Position numbers and translations under genes: made by a program. A stretch of 64,000 nt of DNA from Warburgia ugandensis (Eukaryota; Streptophyta; Magnoliopsida; Canellales; Canellaceae), in NCBI GenBank assembly GCA_035236585.1, contig CP141127.1:73079495-73143494 (forward strand), written 5' to 3'. Within the stretch, counting starts at the first letter, position 1; each line of letters starts with the position of its first letter. This document shows, piece by piece, positions 1 to 11,904 of the stretch. A model generated the notes under the pieces. The model searched no databases and was not told where the DNA came from. It saw only the letters and a list, made by a program, of their open reading frames with translations.

Positions 1-2330
1 AAGTTACTAGATCAAGGGCATGTGAGGCCCACAATATAAACTCGTGGATTTACACTATTTTTAAGTATTATCGCACTCTATACCAGCATTCCACTTTCCT
101 GACTTATAGATGTCTAAGTCTGTGCCATTTACCGAATTATGCATGAATTTATGAAACTGACATAAAATTTGGCCAATAATTTTGTCATATTCTTAAACAT
201 TATTTAGAAATCCAATTAAAAATTAAACTCACATCCTTGTACTGGATTTTTCCCAAATGTTTTACAAAGTTTGTGACTTTTTCCTTGCTACCCTCTAATC
301 GAATCTGGACTTTTTAAACCACAATTACAGCCTATCAAATGAATTGATGAATCAAATTCGATCCAATCTGTTGCGGATTCGAATCTAAATGGATTAGAGA
401 CACTATATCTGTTTTTTAACCGAGTAAAAAATTCCAATCCGTATCTGATTTGCCTCTGAATAATGGATTCACAAATAATCCATGGTAATAAATTAATGCA
501 TAAAATATAATTTCACAGTTAATTCGCAAATAATCAGTCATAATAGAATTGAATTCTCCTAGTGAATTTTATCTAGACGATGACCCCAAATCCACTCATT
601 TATAGTGGAACAAATAATCTCCCAGTTCTTTACAGAAGACCTTGCCAGAATATGCTTAGTAGCAACAAGCTAGTAAATAGCATCTTATTATTGAAACCAG
701 ACAAGACATTATTACTTTTTAAATCTAACATTTTTCCAATTTTCCTTTTAAACAGATGTCAATGGATGTCCGCAGATAGAATTTTACAGATCGTGGATCT
801 AACGGATTGGATGAATTTGATCTATTTTTAATTAGATCTCATTTCTTCGATCACATCTGAGCTCTACATACAATTAGCAAGTGAACAGCAGCTGTTGCAA
901 ACCGGCAACCCACGAAGTTACTCGCAACAGGAGATATAGTTTGTTGAATGTGCACCGTTGGCACAAGGGTTTCTGTCCGTTTCCAGGGACCAATAGTCTG
1001 GATGCTACAATTGTCCTATCATTTATTTATCTTTGTGCTACAAAAATCTAAATTCAAGAAAATCAGATAAATGAAATGTGAGCATCATTCAAAGTGGGAC
1101 ACCACATAGAGGTTGGACCTGCATTCTATGATAACATTGGTTACAAAGTACGTTCTGAATGGAAGATTGAGTGAGCTCAGCAAAAGTGGCACTAAATTGT
1201 TTCCGTGCAGCGTATGCAGGAGCTTGCTGCAGTAGGTTACCCTTTTCCTTATATTTGTTTTCTCTTTTCCAGCACAAGCTAAAAATCAGACTAAATCGAG
1301 CATACTCTATGAAACCTATCTTAAATCTAAATCCCTGAAAAGAAAAAGCAGTGATTTGAACCTACATACAAGCCTATTTCAAAGGAGATCCTTTATTGTC
1401 TGCAACCAGTTATGCTAGACACTGTTGGCTCTGGTTTCTGGTTTTTAATTGTTTTGATCAAAAGGAGAGAGATAGAACAAGACATAATTTCGTAGACCAT
1501 AGCTATTATTATGCATACGTATGAGCCTTTTTTCTATTTTTTCTTTACTGAATATGCATAACAACCATGGAATTGATGTAATTAGACATCCATTTTCTTC
1601 TTTTCATATCCACCTACTGTATATTAGAGCGCAACCCATTCCTTGCATTTGTTACTCCGTCGATCATTTCGTGCTCAAGCAATAGATCTTCGCCAGATGA
1701 TTAATATACCACGTAGATGGTTTAAATCATTGCAAATGGTAGGCTTCTACCTCTAATTCCTCATATTTCCAAATGAAAGTATCTGCACCCTCAATTTTGA
1801 GAGAGACACACTCAAAGTTGGAAAAAAGAAGAAGAAGAAGCAAGAAACAGGAAAAGAGGAGAAATCTTAGCGTTCAACAGAAGAAAAAAGAAAGAGGAAA
1901 AGAGAAAATATCTTTGCTGCCTCTTGCTTGGGGGCATTTCTCTCTAATGCATTTTTACTTAGTCTTGTTAGAAGTTATGTGGTCCATAACATTCTAATTC
2001 AAAATTCTAACATAACCTCGTGGCAACTGCTCATGGCAATTATCTTTGATGGGAGGATAACTGTCATTAACCCTGATGGATGTTTATAGATAAAGGGTCC
2101 CTGATTCTTGGAGTGTATCAAATTCTGTTCTCTATTATCAGACACTGCTGAACAATCAAAAGATCTTTGAAACTATAAATCAACTGCTAATGGCTAGAGG
2201 TAAGTTCCCATCTATTCCATTTTTGCTTCCGTTGATTCTACTATAAACATCTAGAAAATGGTTTACAAGTCTTGCAAATATCCTAGAAAGACAAAACTCA
2301 GTTCAGTTCGTGCAGCATCTTTTATATTTC
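1..2330. other. Intergenic DNA, no supported gene
   Basis: AT-rich sequence with short open frames only. None has a recognisable motif, a splice-linked continuation or a composition suggesting coding. The frame at 1773-1997 is lysine/arginine-rich because the DNA is a purine run (gaagaagaag-type) and is not treated as a gene. Nothing else is recognised here. Confidence 0.6.
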
Positions 2331-2344
2331 CATGAACTTAATGT

Positions 2345-2528
2345 AAAAATAACAGGCAGTCCCGGTGCACGAAGCTCTCGCATATGTGGGGTCTGAGAAA
2401 AGGGCGGACCATAAGGGTAAATAATATGCAGCCTTACCTTACATTTTGAAAGAGGCTGTTTTTATGCTTTGAACCTGTGACCTTCACATGACAAAAACTT
2501 TACCATTGAATCAAGACTCCCCTTCTTT
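2345..2528 (+). mobile_element. Au-family SINE copy 1, full length
   Basis: A near-full-length tRNA-related SINE of the plant Au family. It has the conserved 5' block (ggcagtcccggtgcacgaag), the central block around gggcggaccataagggt, the block ending in gaacctgtgacc, and the 3' block ending near actcccctt. It is flanked by a perfect 14-bp target-site duplication, catgaacttaatgt, at 2331-2344 and 2529-2542, so both insertion edges are defined. The family name rests on recognition of its consensus; the TSD is read directly. Confidence 0.9.
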
Positions 2529-2639
2529 CATGAACTTAATGTCGCATGTATAAATCAAACAAGAGCAATGTTGGCTATATGATTTCATTTTAAAATAAAT
2601 CTTGAGAAAACTAAAACAAAACAACTAAAACTAGGAAAT

Positions 2640-2890
2640 ATCTCTCTCTCTCTCTCACTCGTACTTGTGCACGTAAAGAAGTTACAAAGTTCAGATTTGC
2701 ACCAAGACTCTCTTTAAATGTAAGTGTAAATTAAAGGCGTTTTCCCGAATTGTGAGAGAATTGGAAGATATAAATGTAATGCGGGTGTAGATATTGACAC
2801 TTAAAGGTATGAATGGAAATATACATAGAGACACAAGGATAACTGTGGACATGGTAATACAGTTGTTTTCGATTTACCTTCACTGATACA
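2640..2890 (-). repeat. Probable 3' LTR of the minus-strand copia remnant
   Basis: On the minus strand, a purine-rich tract (complement of 2891-2908, reading into a run of G) is directly followed by TGTATCAGTG, the expected polypurine tract/LTR start arrangement of a Ty1/copia element. The right edge at about 2890 is therefore well placed. The left edge is not: 2640 is only the approximate start of the CT-repeat-bearing region, and no second LTR copy was found to calibrate it. Confidence 0.45.
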
Positions 2891-3700
2891 CCCCCTCAAG
2901 TTGATGGTTGTCTTGACAGAAGCTTCAACTTGGACCTTAACTCTTGAAACCTAGCCATGGCCAAGGGCTTATTTAAGATATCTGCCAATTGATCCTTCGT
3001 AGAGATGAACCGAACGAGTGAGTCGTTAGCAACTACGTCTCTGACAAGGTGGTGGAAATCAATTTCGATATGCTTGGTATGAGCACGAAACAGTGGTTTA
3101 GCGGTGAGAAATGTAGGCCCAAGGTTGTCACACCGCAAGATTCATTGTCCCACCATTTTGACACCTAATTCCTTCGATAAAGACCGAATCTAGACAATCT
3201 CGACCATTGAATTAGTGAGACTACGATATGCACTTTTAATTGATGATCTAGCAGTTGTCTGTTCCTTACGAGAAGACCAAGACATCAACAGATAAGAAAT
3301 TTGGTCGTCAATTTAAGGTCATCAATTGAGCCCGGCCAATCTGTATCACTAAAGGCTTGTAATTGAGGACGATCAGATGAAGAAATGAAGGGTCGAATAG
3401 AGAAAGCACCAACAATAGTACGGTATCTCTGTGGATCCTCATATTTCGAGCCTACAAATTTTGACGATTTACAGGATACTGCCATTGGACTGTGGGACGC
3501 TTTTGATCCATCCATTTGAGCACGCTTAAAACATCCAAAATGGATTTTTGCTGCGACATGAGAATACCATGCGGCCTCTAGAGAATTTCAATCCCCAAGA
3601 AGTAAGTAATATCTTCCATGTCCTTTGACCACAAGCTTGCTCAAGGGAAGGTCGAAGAGCTGAACAGCAGTTGCGAGATAATTTCCTTTGACTATGATAT

Positions 3701-3797
3701 AAAGGGGGTAGCCCCGTGCACGAAGCTCTCATTTATAAGGGATTCAGAGAAGGGCGAACCACAAGGGTTTATACTGCACCAAGGTTCCCTTCTCCTA
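3701..3797 (+). mobile_element. Au-family SINE copy 2, internally deleted, inside copia
   Basis: Short Au SINE beginning aaagggggtagccccgtgca and jumping from the ...ggtttatactgca block straight to the 3' terminal ccaaggttcccttct block, so the middle of the element is missing. A 12-bp target duplication, tgactatgatat, flanks it (3689-3700 and 3798-3809). It interrupts the copia remnant and is therefore younger than it. Confidence 0.88.
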
Positions 3798-5084
3798 TGA
3801 CTATGATATCATCAAAATAAATAAGTAGAGAGTAATCTAACCATGTCTATAGATATACAAAGATGTGTCAGTCTTGGACCCTACAAACCCAATGTGTGGC
3901 GAGAGAAGTCTCATGTTTTAGACCGTATAAAGATTTGTACTATTTATAGACGTGGTGGGATCGCTGATAATCAACATACCCCTGGGGTTGAGCCATGCAA
4001 ACATCCTCTTGGAGGTCCCCATGTAAAAATGCATTGGATATGTCTAAATGGCGCGTGGACCAGAGGTAGTATGGATCTGAACGATGTAGGCTTGATCACA
4101 GGGTTGAAAGTATCATTTTAATCTATGCCTTCAGGTTGAGAGTAGCCTTTTGTTTCCAATCGCATTCATTCCAGACTCGTACGGAACAAGTTCCCGAGTA
4201 ACATTTTGATTGAGGGCCAAGATCTCTTTATCCATTGCATTGCAACAGGGCCTATCTTCCAAGCTTTCATAAAGGAAGTGGGATCCACGAAATTATCTTC
4301 CAAGTTGGTTGCTATACTGACATTTTTAAGCTTAGATATGTGTATAAGAGTCATATGGCGTGTGCAGTCAGGATTGTTTGGAAGATTGAGGAGATGAAGT
4401 ACTAGGTAGAGGAAGTTGTGGAATTATCGGTTGTGAAATCTCAAGACCGAAATTGGAATGTCAATAGTTGGCCCATGATGAATACTTGGATGGGTTTAAA
4501 GCGATTGGTGGTGGGTGAGGATAGGGAATTTGAATAGAAGTGAGAAATAGGAAGATGTGGACGATTATCTGCATTAGAAGATGGGCTAGATAAGGACTGA
4601 TTAAAGATGGAATGATTGGAATTAGAAGAGGAAGAAATTGTTGATTAGTGAGGAGAGTGAAAGTTTGGTGGAGCTTGACTAGAGTTGGAATGATTAGGAT
4701 TGTGAGAGGAGAGAGAGGCGGATTGGTGAGAAGAGTGAGAGATTTGTGGATCCTGGCTACAAGGATTGGGAGTACGGTTGGGAGAAGTCAAAGAGGTGAT
4801 TGGGAAGAGGGATTTAAGGAAGAAGATGACAAGGGTGAAGAGATGATCATATCTGAATTTGTCCCATTTAAGTTGCTGGGAAATGATAGGAGATCCGAAA
4901 ATCGAAATCCAAGGAGCAGGAGTTGATTGTGCAGCATCTGACTGGATCACACGATGAACATCAATATCAAATGCGAATTTCTTTTCATTGAATTTGATGT
5001 GTCGGGCAAAGTAAATCTAATTCGCTGTTAAGACAGATATAGCCATGATGATAATTGCTATATCCTAAAAAGACTCACTTTAAG

Positions 5085-5226
5085 GTAAAGGGCAGTCCCA
5101 GGGCACGAAGCTCCCGCATATGCATTGTCATACTTTGCATTTTGCAAGAGGTTATTTTCACGAATTCAACCCATAACCTCAAAGTCACATGACAATAACT
5201 CTACCATTGCATCAAGCTCTCTTTCA
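5085..5226 (+). mobile_element. Au-family SINE copy 3, partly deleted
   Basis: Au SINE with the 5' block (gggcagtcccagggcacgaag), then a deletion of the central gggcggaccacaaggg block, then the tgcattttgcaagaggtt block and the 3' end near tcaagctctctt. The TSD is not clear; only a weak ctttaaggt/ctttcataaggt similarity is seen. It lies within the copia remnant. Confidence 0.8.
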
Positions 5227-5690
5227 TAAGGTCTAAAATTAAAATCTATATTAGTTGCAGGGCCGTAGAAGTAGGTAAGCCACGCATAAAAAGATCTTTA
5301 AAAATTGATAATCTTGGGTCGGCTTGAACAAGCACTCAAATGGTGTTTTGAATTGAAGTGACGGATGAGGCATGCGGTTGATTAAATACGTTGCTGTACG
5401 GACAGCGTAATTCCGTAAGTGACTGGGTTAGATATCCAGGACCATCGAGAATAGCGAGGTGTTAAAAATGTGTCGGACTACTCTTTCGGCAGCCCCATTT
5501 TGCTCATGCGTGTGGGGACAAGCACGCTTCTGAATAAATCCACCCTTGTTAAGATGGGTGGCGAATGGACAATATTCACCACACCAATATGATTGAATGG
5601 ATTTAAGTGGAGTTCCAATCTGTTTTTCTGCCGTGGGATGTAATTTAACAAAGACATTAAATGACACGGGAGTGTCTCTATTTTAGAAAA

Positions 5691-7081
5691 CTAATTATGA
5701 ATCAAAGAACAAGGATTGGGTATTTTAGATCATCATCAACAAGACGTTATAAATCATCATGTTTTGAATGTCTTAGATTTTGAAGGAGCGAACGTCTACA
5801 AGAAATGGATATCTTGGAGAACGTTCAATAGTCCACTCAAGCACCTTTCTATTTTCCTTGGTTCGACATATCTCCATGAAGTTTTTCCTTGTCAAAATCA
5901 CGTTGACTAGTCAAAATTCTATATCATCAAAATTAAGGAAATTTCTTGTACGAGGAATTAGTAGACTGCTTGTTTGTAAAATGTCCATATCACCCAAGTT
6001 TAGGAAACTATTGTTGAAGAAACTACCTAAGTCATAAAAGCTATTACTTTAGAAAGTCATTATTTTAGGAAGTTGCCTTGAATATTGTAGCAGTATTAGA
6101 AAAAGCTTATGAGAAGTTCTAGACATTTTCTAAACTTGGAGAAGCTTCTAAGAATTCTTGGCTTTCTTTTGTCTTCTGTATCTCTAGGAAAGATCCAAGA
6201 GTGGTGAAACCCTTAGCCTCATATATTTTAAGGTGATGCTTAAATCAACGGAAGCTATTGAAGCTGAAGTATTAGCTACCAAAAGCAGGCATCTTGCAGA
6301 GAAAAAAATTTAAGAGAAGCAAACTTTTTATAGAGGGCGAATAAATAATAGTGATAGGAATTATTGATGGTCATAACGCTTATAGTGTTGGTTGGAGATT
6401 TGGGTAACTTCCAATGAAATCGGTCTTAAGAAGGGAAAGCTCTCTTGCCCATCAACTAGCTAGATAATAACGTCAAAATCAAGGCATGAGACTTCTTATC
6501 TCAGAGGTTGGAAAATCAATAATTACATTGGAAGAAAATGAGTTTGGTCAATGTAATTGTTTTTCTTTTCTTTTTTTCTTGCCCAGGTTTTTCATGATCT
6601 TTATGGGATCTGGCAGTTAGTAACGTTTATTGGACCTTTTCCTAACTCTGATCTTCTATTGATTATGATCACTTTGGCTTTGTATGATTTCTGCAATTTC
6701 TCAATCACAACTTTAATAAATTTTAACTACTTCGGCTGGGGGCGGGGGTTTGCTTTTCCTAAAAGGTGATGTTTCCATTGAGTCCGGCATTGAGGTCGAG
6801 TCGGAAGAGATGGTCTCTTGCTTGTCCAATTCTCTATGCTATCTAATATAAGTGTCTTTGTTATTTTATGACGTGTACAACTTGCTTCTCCAACTCTCTA
6901 CGCTATCTAATATAATTGTCTTTGTTACTCTATGACGTGTATGACCCTTAAAGTTTGTTCAAAGAGGTTTAGTGTAAACTTCAAACGAGAAACGGAGAGA
7001 AACCTTAGTTGACCTCTAAGGCAAGGAGTAGAGACAAAAAATTGAAGAAAAACACTTGATGAACCGATAAAGAGAACCTGA
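5691..7081. other. Non-coding stretch with a two-copy tandem repeat
   Basis: No gene is supported. Small frames such as 5716-5910 and 6557-6769 show no domain. The only structure noted is the 64-bp tandem duplication at 6817-6942, listed separately. Confidence 0.5.
6817..6942. repeat. Tandem duplication, period about 64 bp, two copies
   Basis: Copy 1 starts cttgcttgtccaattctcta at 6817 and copy 2 starts cttgcttctccaactctcta at 6881. Both continue through a shared ctatctaatata...gtctttgtta...tatgacgtgta block. The copies differ by scattered substitutions, so the duplication is not very recent. Confidence 0.85.
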
Positions 7082-7150
7082 TATGGTCTGCCTCTTCCCC
7101 AGACCCTACATAAGCCAGAGCTTCATGCACCGAGCTGCCTTCTTTTGAGA
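7082..7150 (-). mobile_element. Au-family SINE fragment (copy 4), 5' half only
   Basis: Reverse-complement match to the first roughly 70 bp of the Au consensus: on the minus strand it reads ggcagctcggtgcatgaagc and continues to the ggggaagaggcagacca block. The 3' two thirds are absent. Confidence 0.78.
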
Positions 7151-7552
7151 AACTATGAACAAATTATAAAAGGCGGAAAGAAAACCCATTCTCTCCTTTG
7201 CCATTTTCTCTTAAAAGGAAATAAACCACGAGAAATAACTGTTCCAGAGTTGAAATTCCTAATCTATTTGCAGGGTCCTAAATTTTTAGGAAACTTGCTA
7301 TTTCTGGATTTCTACAGGAGAAGGAAAATTAGGTGGTTGAATCTTTGTATAAAAATGAAATGAATCTCCTATTTCATTATGACAACTGGAAGTGATGGCT
7401 CGAGATTTTGCTACAATGATAAGCTGGTAGGAAAACTTTAGCTCCAATAACAAACTAAAGAAAAACTAAGATAATTTACTTAGAAGAGACCTTCCTCTTC
7501 TATTTTTGCCTCATCATCAACACCATCATAATCATATCAGCCAATCATTATA

Positions 7553-7947
7553 TGATGGGTCCATATTGTACAGGGCAGTCGGTGCTACTTGAATCTTCCC
7601 ACTAGTCACTTGGACTTCTAGACATCACGAGATTTTCGGGTGCTAGAATTGGAGATTAAAATCAAGAACAGATTTTTGAATATCCTAGAGAAATCAAGAG
7701 CCGATTTTAGACCTGATTTCTCGATTGGAATCCAGTGATCACGATGCTCTAAACTCCTACAAATAGGAGCGAGCGCAACCAGTGTCATTGTCTCTCTCAG
7801 TGTAAAATTCCTTGTACATACCTAATAAAAGTTTCTTTCCTTTCCTACAGATGTAGGTTGAGTTTGTCCGAACCACGTAAATCTCTATGAGTTTTCATGT
7901 GTATGTGACTTTTTGCTTTGATCTTCGATCTGCTACACTACTCAATA
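7553..7947 (+). repeat. 5' LTR of Tnt1-like copia element
   Basis: Starts tgatgggtccata and is alignable throughout with 14713-15083 (shared blocks include ggtgctacttg, tcaagaaca, ctgatttctc, tctcagtgtaaaattcc-like and gtgtgtgacttttcact-like stretches). It contains a plausible promoter/terminator region near caatgtaaaattcc. The two LTRs are clearly diverged and differ by indels, implying an old insertion. Confidence 0.8.
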
Positions 7948-7949
7948 AG

Positions 7950-7961
7950 TGGTATCAGAGC
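7950..7961 (+). promoter_or_regulatory. Primer binding site, tRNA-iMet type (copia)
   Basis: The sequence tggtatcagagc lies 2 nt inside the 5' LTR. It is complementary to the 3' end of plant initiator tRNA-Met, the usual minus-strand primer of plant LTR elements. Confidence 0.9.
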
Positions 7962-9257
7962 CTATTTTATGTGATTATATGGTCCACACAAAGAAGAATA
8001 TCATGTAGTGGCCTCTTTTTTTTTTTGTTGGATTTAGACCCCAAAATATCAAAGCACGATGTAAGTAGAGCTCGAGATAGTGATTGATCCATCTCCAACT
8101 ACAAATATGAAAACCCTAGCTCAACTACTCTAGGGCGATCTCCCAAAGCCTACCACTATCAAAATCCATCATCGGGATAAGGAAGAGGGAGGAGATAACC
8201 ACCACCGCCATTGAAAGCATTCTATAGACCCAAATGCAAACGAGCTAAGGATCGTGGTTGGGGAGATCAAGGGAACAAAAGATCTAATGATGGGCTGCAA
8301 CATCACTGTTCATCAAAAGAGATTGAAAATGAAAAGAGGCAAAGTAGTGACAACTACTAATTGAAGAAAGGGGGAATCATTGGTAGGCTACAAACGACGA
8401 GCAGCCATCGATAGTTGAAAAAAAGTATAAGAAAAATAGTGGAGCAACATCCGATCACTTAGCCAATGAAGGGCTAATACATCGGCGAGGTAACATGGAA
8501 AGAGAAAAAAAAAAAAAAAATGATCAAAGAAATAGGTGACCAGATGGTGATCGAATGAACGTGACAGAAAGGGGATCTCGCAAGCCTGACTCGTTAATAA
8601 ATTGGTCCAATAGAGTAGAGATAAGGGAGCCCATCGACTGACAAGGTAGAAATGCTAGAGATCATAGCTGACCTTGGAGTGGAAGCAAACAATGAAAGGA
8701 GATTTTGCTCGTGCATGCTGGACGCAGAGAACCAAGGAGGGCTAGAGGGAGGAGACTGCTGTAGGTAAAATTTTGAAACAGAGGTTGGGTTTTATCTTTT
8801 TCTATTTATATGAAACCCTAAAATAGCACCCCCTAAACTGGGTAATGGCACCCCTAAGATAAAAAATAACTGAATCCTAGATTGATTACTGCAACCCCTT
8901 TTGGACTAAATTAGTCGCCCTCAGATTTACAACACTAGCCCTGTATGTCTAATTAGCACTGCTCAAAATTGATAAGGGCATCCCTGTAAATGAAACATTC
9001 TTGCACCCATTAAACTTGATAAAATCAATCCTCCTAATGTTTTTGACCATCTTGAATGCATCCGTGCACTCCATATTTCATGGTTGGACTCCGAGAGGAT
9101 AGAAAAAGATATTTAGAACTAATGGATGATTTTACTTAGGAACTTTGACAGGATGAGCTATGATAAAGCTCACTGCCACAAACTACATCCTATGGAGACA
9201 TAGATTGGAAGATCTTTATAACCCACTAAAAGGTGAGGGAGCCAAGCTTGAGTAAAC

Positions 9258-9259
9258 TT

Positions 9260-9344
<85 letters not shown>

Positions 9345-9346
9345 CT
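9258..9346. repeat. (GTA)n microsatellite
   Basis: About 29 uninterrupted trinucleotide units inside the decayed gag region of the copia element. It creates a spurious poly-leucine frame on the opposite strand. Confidence 0.97.
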
Positions 9347-9404
9347 ACTACTCCTCTTTGCTATCTCTTTTGCTATCAAGTATCTCTTTGCTCTTCTTCT
9401 ATCT

Positions 9405-9638
9405 TTCTGAAGGTAAATACAAGTGCTTCCACTATGGCATTGTGGTCTACAAGAGAAAAATTGCTGAAGGACAAAATAAACTAAGGGAGGACAAAGGTGA
9501 AACATTTGTCACCTTTGAACAGGATATAATAGTGCTCTACATTGATGAAGAATCATTCATGCACATTGCAAATAGTGAGGTAGAGTGGGTCATAGAAACA
9601 ATAGCCTCCTACCATACCACTCCTCAAAGAGTTCTTCA
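9405..9638 (+). pseudogene. Copia gag zinc-knuckle and protease start, left fragment
   Basis: The frame contains KCFHYGIVVYKRKI, a degenerate CCHC knuckle (Cys and other ligands lost). After an acidic linker it has EWVIETIASYHTTPQ, the position of the copia protease active site, where the catalytic Asp of the usual D-T/S-A/G motif is replaced by Glu (IETIAS). The frame then breaks because the solo LTR begins at 9639; it resumes at 11905. This is a dead gene fragment. Confidence 0.8.
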
Positions 9639-11904
9639 TGTTAAGTGTTCAATTTTGGTCGAAATACCCCTAATTTAGCATTCAATTAGATCATCTAACC
9701 GTTCAATTTTACCAAACTTAGCTTGATTTTGAATTTAAATCAAATTGACCATCTAAACCTTAATTTGAAATTAACAGTCAGAGGATCATTAAAGTTCATT
9801 AAATGACTAATGTACGGTTCAGATTATTTTAATTTAGTCTTTTCTTTTGCAGATCAACCAAAGGACGCACGGATGACTAAGATCAAAAGTTAACGGTGCA
9901 GATCATCTTAAAGAGGATTGGATGGACCAGATCACCCATGAGGATGGATGTGATAGTTTCCTAAACGATAATTGAGCTCAAGTGAAAATTATGGACAAAA
10001 AAAGGCAACTTGCAAATTTGTAGAAGTTTCCAAAGTTAAGAGAGGGGACCCAATTTAGCAAGGAACAAAAGGCAACCCCTTCCCCTACTTCTTTCCTTCC
10101 TTTTCTCTTTTCTTTCTTTCTTTTTCCTTCTTTCTTTCTTTCTTTCTTTCTTTCCTTCCTTCCTTTTCCTTTTCCTTCTTTCTTTCCTTTTCTTTTTCCC
10201 TTCCTCATTCTCACGTACCCACTTTCCTTATTTTCTTTTTTGCCTTCCTTCTTAAACGTACCCAACGTTTTTCCATTTTTTTTGGGCTTCTTCTCATCTC
10301 TTCCACCACCCTCTCTAAAGTTCTTTCTCTTCTCCTTCTCCTTCTCCATTCTCCTCCTCTTTCTCTTTTCTCATCCCAAGCTCTCTTTCCCTCTACTCCT
10401 TTCTACACCTCTCTCTCCCAACTTCCAATTTCCTCTCCGTCAACCCCCATCTCTCTATCAGTTCACAGCACCTATTTGCTCCACCGCACCAGATCCTCAG
10501 CCCAATCCAGACCTCTCCATTCTCCAGCCACAGTCACTAGTCCCCTAGTCCACCATGCACCACATCTCTTCCTCACTCCCATTTTTCTCTTTTGATCTAC
10601 CGCACCACTGCCTAGACCCAATCGCCAGTCTTCAACCCCCCTTCTATCCGCCCTATCTTCAATGCCCCAACTCGCCTGAGCAAGTCGAGCACACCCCAGA
10701 ACTCTTGGATCTCGTGTTTTCCTCTCTTGCTCTCTCGTGTTCTAACTAACGCAGAGCTACTCCTTTGCTACCTCTCTCTAGTCTCCTTTGCTACTGGACA
10801 GCCCAGAGCCAAACCCATCTCTAGCCTCTCGTCGCACCCAGATTTCTAGGCCCCCTTCATCATCACTTGCGTGATCTAAACGCATAGGCAACCTAGCACC
10901 TCTCCACCGGCCAGTCTTCCATCGATCTCGTCTCCCTCTCTCTTTCATTTCTCTGTCACTGCTGGAAAACGGCGGGTTTCTCTCTTCCACAGACACCGGA
11001 CGGTATAGGGAAGGAAACCCAAGTCGGGTTTCCTCCAGTGTTCCTCTCCTCCCTCTCTTCTTCCCTCTCCTCTTCTTCTTCCTCCTCCGTTTCTCCCTTT
11101 CTTCACCGGTTTTCATCTAGTTTTTTCTTAAAATCCAGATTTTTAACAAAATTTCGATTTTGCCCTCTCTCTTTAATAGAAATTACAATTCTGTTCTTTC
11201 TGGTTTATTCCATCTCTGTCTCATTTTTAATTTCATCTGTGTCCCAGTTTATCCCGGTTCTGTTTTATCCATCTTTTTCTTATCTAAGAACTGTCCAATC
11301 TGAATCAGCTCAATTAAGGCCTAACCCATCAACGGTTTTGCTTTAATCAAAACCAAATCTTCAATTTCTCTTTCGTTTCTTCTCATATTTCAAATTAATT
11401 TTACAGGTTCATTCTTAGGACATCCCTAGACATAATCAATGCATCTGATCTTCTATCTGAAATCCAAAAATCAATCTGAGCCGTCCAAATCTTGAAATCA
11501 CAATTTAGCCCAGATCTTGACCATTTTGAAAAATCTGTCAAATTCGACCGGTGGATCACTAATCAAGAACGTGTTGAAGATATCTGTAAATGAGGATCAG
11601 CTTTTAGAATACCATAAGTGAAGATTTTGATAAAGATTGATCTAAGGAAGTAGTTTTTTCTCATTATTTGATTTTGTTTGTTTTCTTTAGGAACTAGAAA
11701 TTCTGTATTTTTGAGAATTTGATTAGATCTGAACATTGATTCTCATTTCAATAATTCCAGTAATTTTGAGTGATTTTCTTTTAATTTTACATAATTAAAT
11801 TTTATTCAAACTCCATCATTTTAAATCAGGTCCTCGTGGGATCGACTCGTACTTGCATAAGCTACACTACAATAGCCCGTGCACTTGTGGTTAAACAATC
11901 AACA
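9639..11904 (+). mobile_element. Solo LTR nested in copia protease
   Basis: A 2266-bp segment with TG...CA ends (tgttaagtgttcaatt ... aaacaatcaaca) and a perfect 5-bp target duplication cttca (9634-9638 and 11905-11909). Removing it and one TSD restores a continuous copia protease reading frame across the junction, which fixes the boundaries independently. There is no PBS, gag or pol, so it is a solo LTR from LTR-LTR recombination rather than a whole element. A tcgtgggatcgactcgtac block near its 3' end resembles the ends of long plant Ty3/gypsy (Tat/Athila-type) LTRs. A pyrimidine-rich belt (10080-11120) of TTTC/CTTT and TCC repeats fills its middle. Confidence 0.88.
10080..11110. repeat. Pyrimidine-rich low-complexity belt
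   Basis: Long CT-rich strand asymmetry with (tttc)n and (cttt)n runs at 10100-10200 and cct/tct-rich sequence to about 11110. It yields Ser/Pro/Phe-rich or Lys/Glu-rich spurious frames on either strand. It lies wholly inside the solo LTR. Confidence 0.9.

Larger units (their letters stand above)
2891..5690 (-). pseudogene. Degenerate Ty1/copia gag-pol remnant
   Basis: Decayed copia polyprotein read right to left. Integrase core is at 5428-5667 (HEQNGAAERVVRHI, the conserved block after the catalytic Glu). A Ser/Pro-rich integrase-RT linker lies at about 4645-4950. RT/RNase H fragments occupy roughly 3285-4350 (AFSDTDWPGSIDD, matching the copia RNase H ADWAG-type motif). The RNase H C-terminus at 2896-3138 reads THKHIEIDFHHLVRD-like and ends ADILNKPL. 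Stops and frameshifts separate every block, gag is not recognisable, and most of the RT is missing. Two Au SINEs (3701-3797 and about 5085-5226) sit inside it. It is non-functional; the family assignment is secure, the lineage is not. Confidence 0.85.

Noticed and set aside
1773-1997. Lys/Arg-rich small protein
   Set aside because: It follows from a purine run; no homologous motif, exon partner or supporting context.
7950-7961. tRNA gene
   Set aside because: The tRNA-like match is only the 12-nt primer binding site; no cloverleaf surrounds it. The same holds at 49295-49306.
9170-9505. Minus-strand frame with a long poly-leucine run
   Set aside because: It is created by the (GTA)n microsatellite in a decayed copia gag.
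10240-11346. Ser/Pro/Phe-rich plus-strand frames and Lys/Glu-rich minus-strand frames
   Set aside because: All fall in the pyrimidine-rich belt of the solo LTR and have no domain or conserved pattern.
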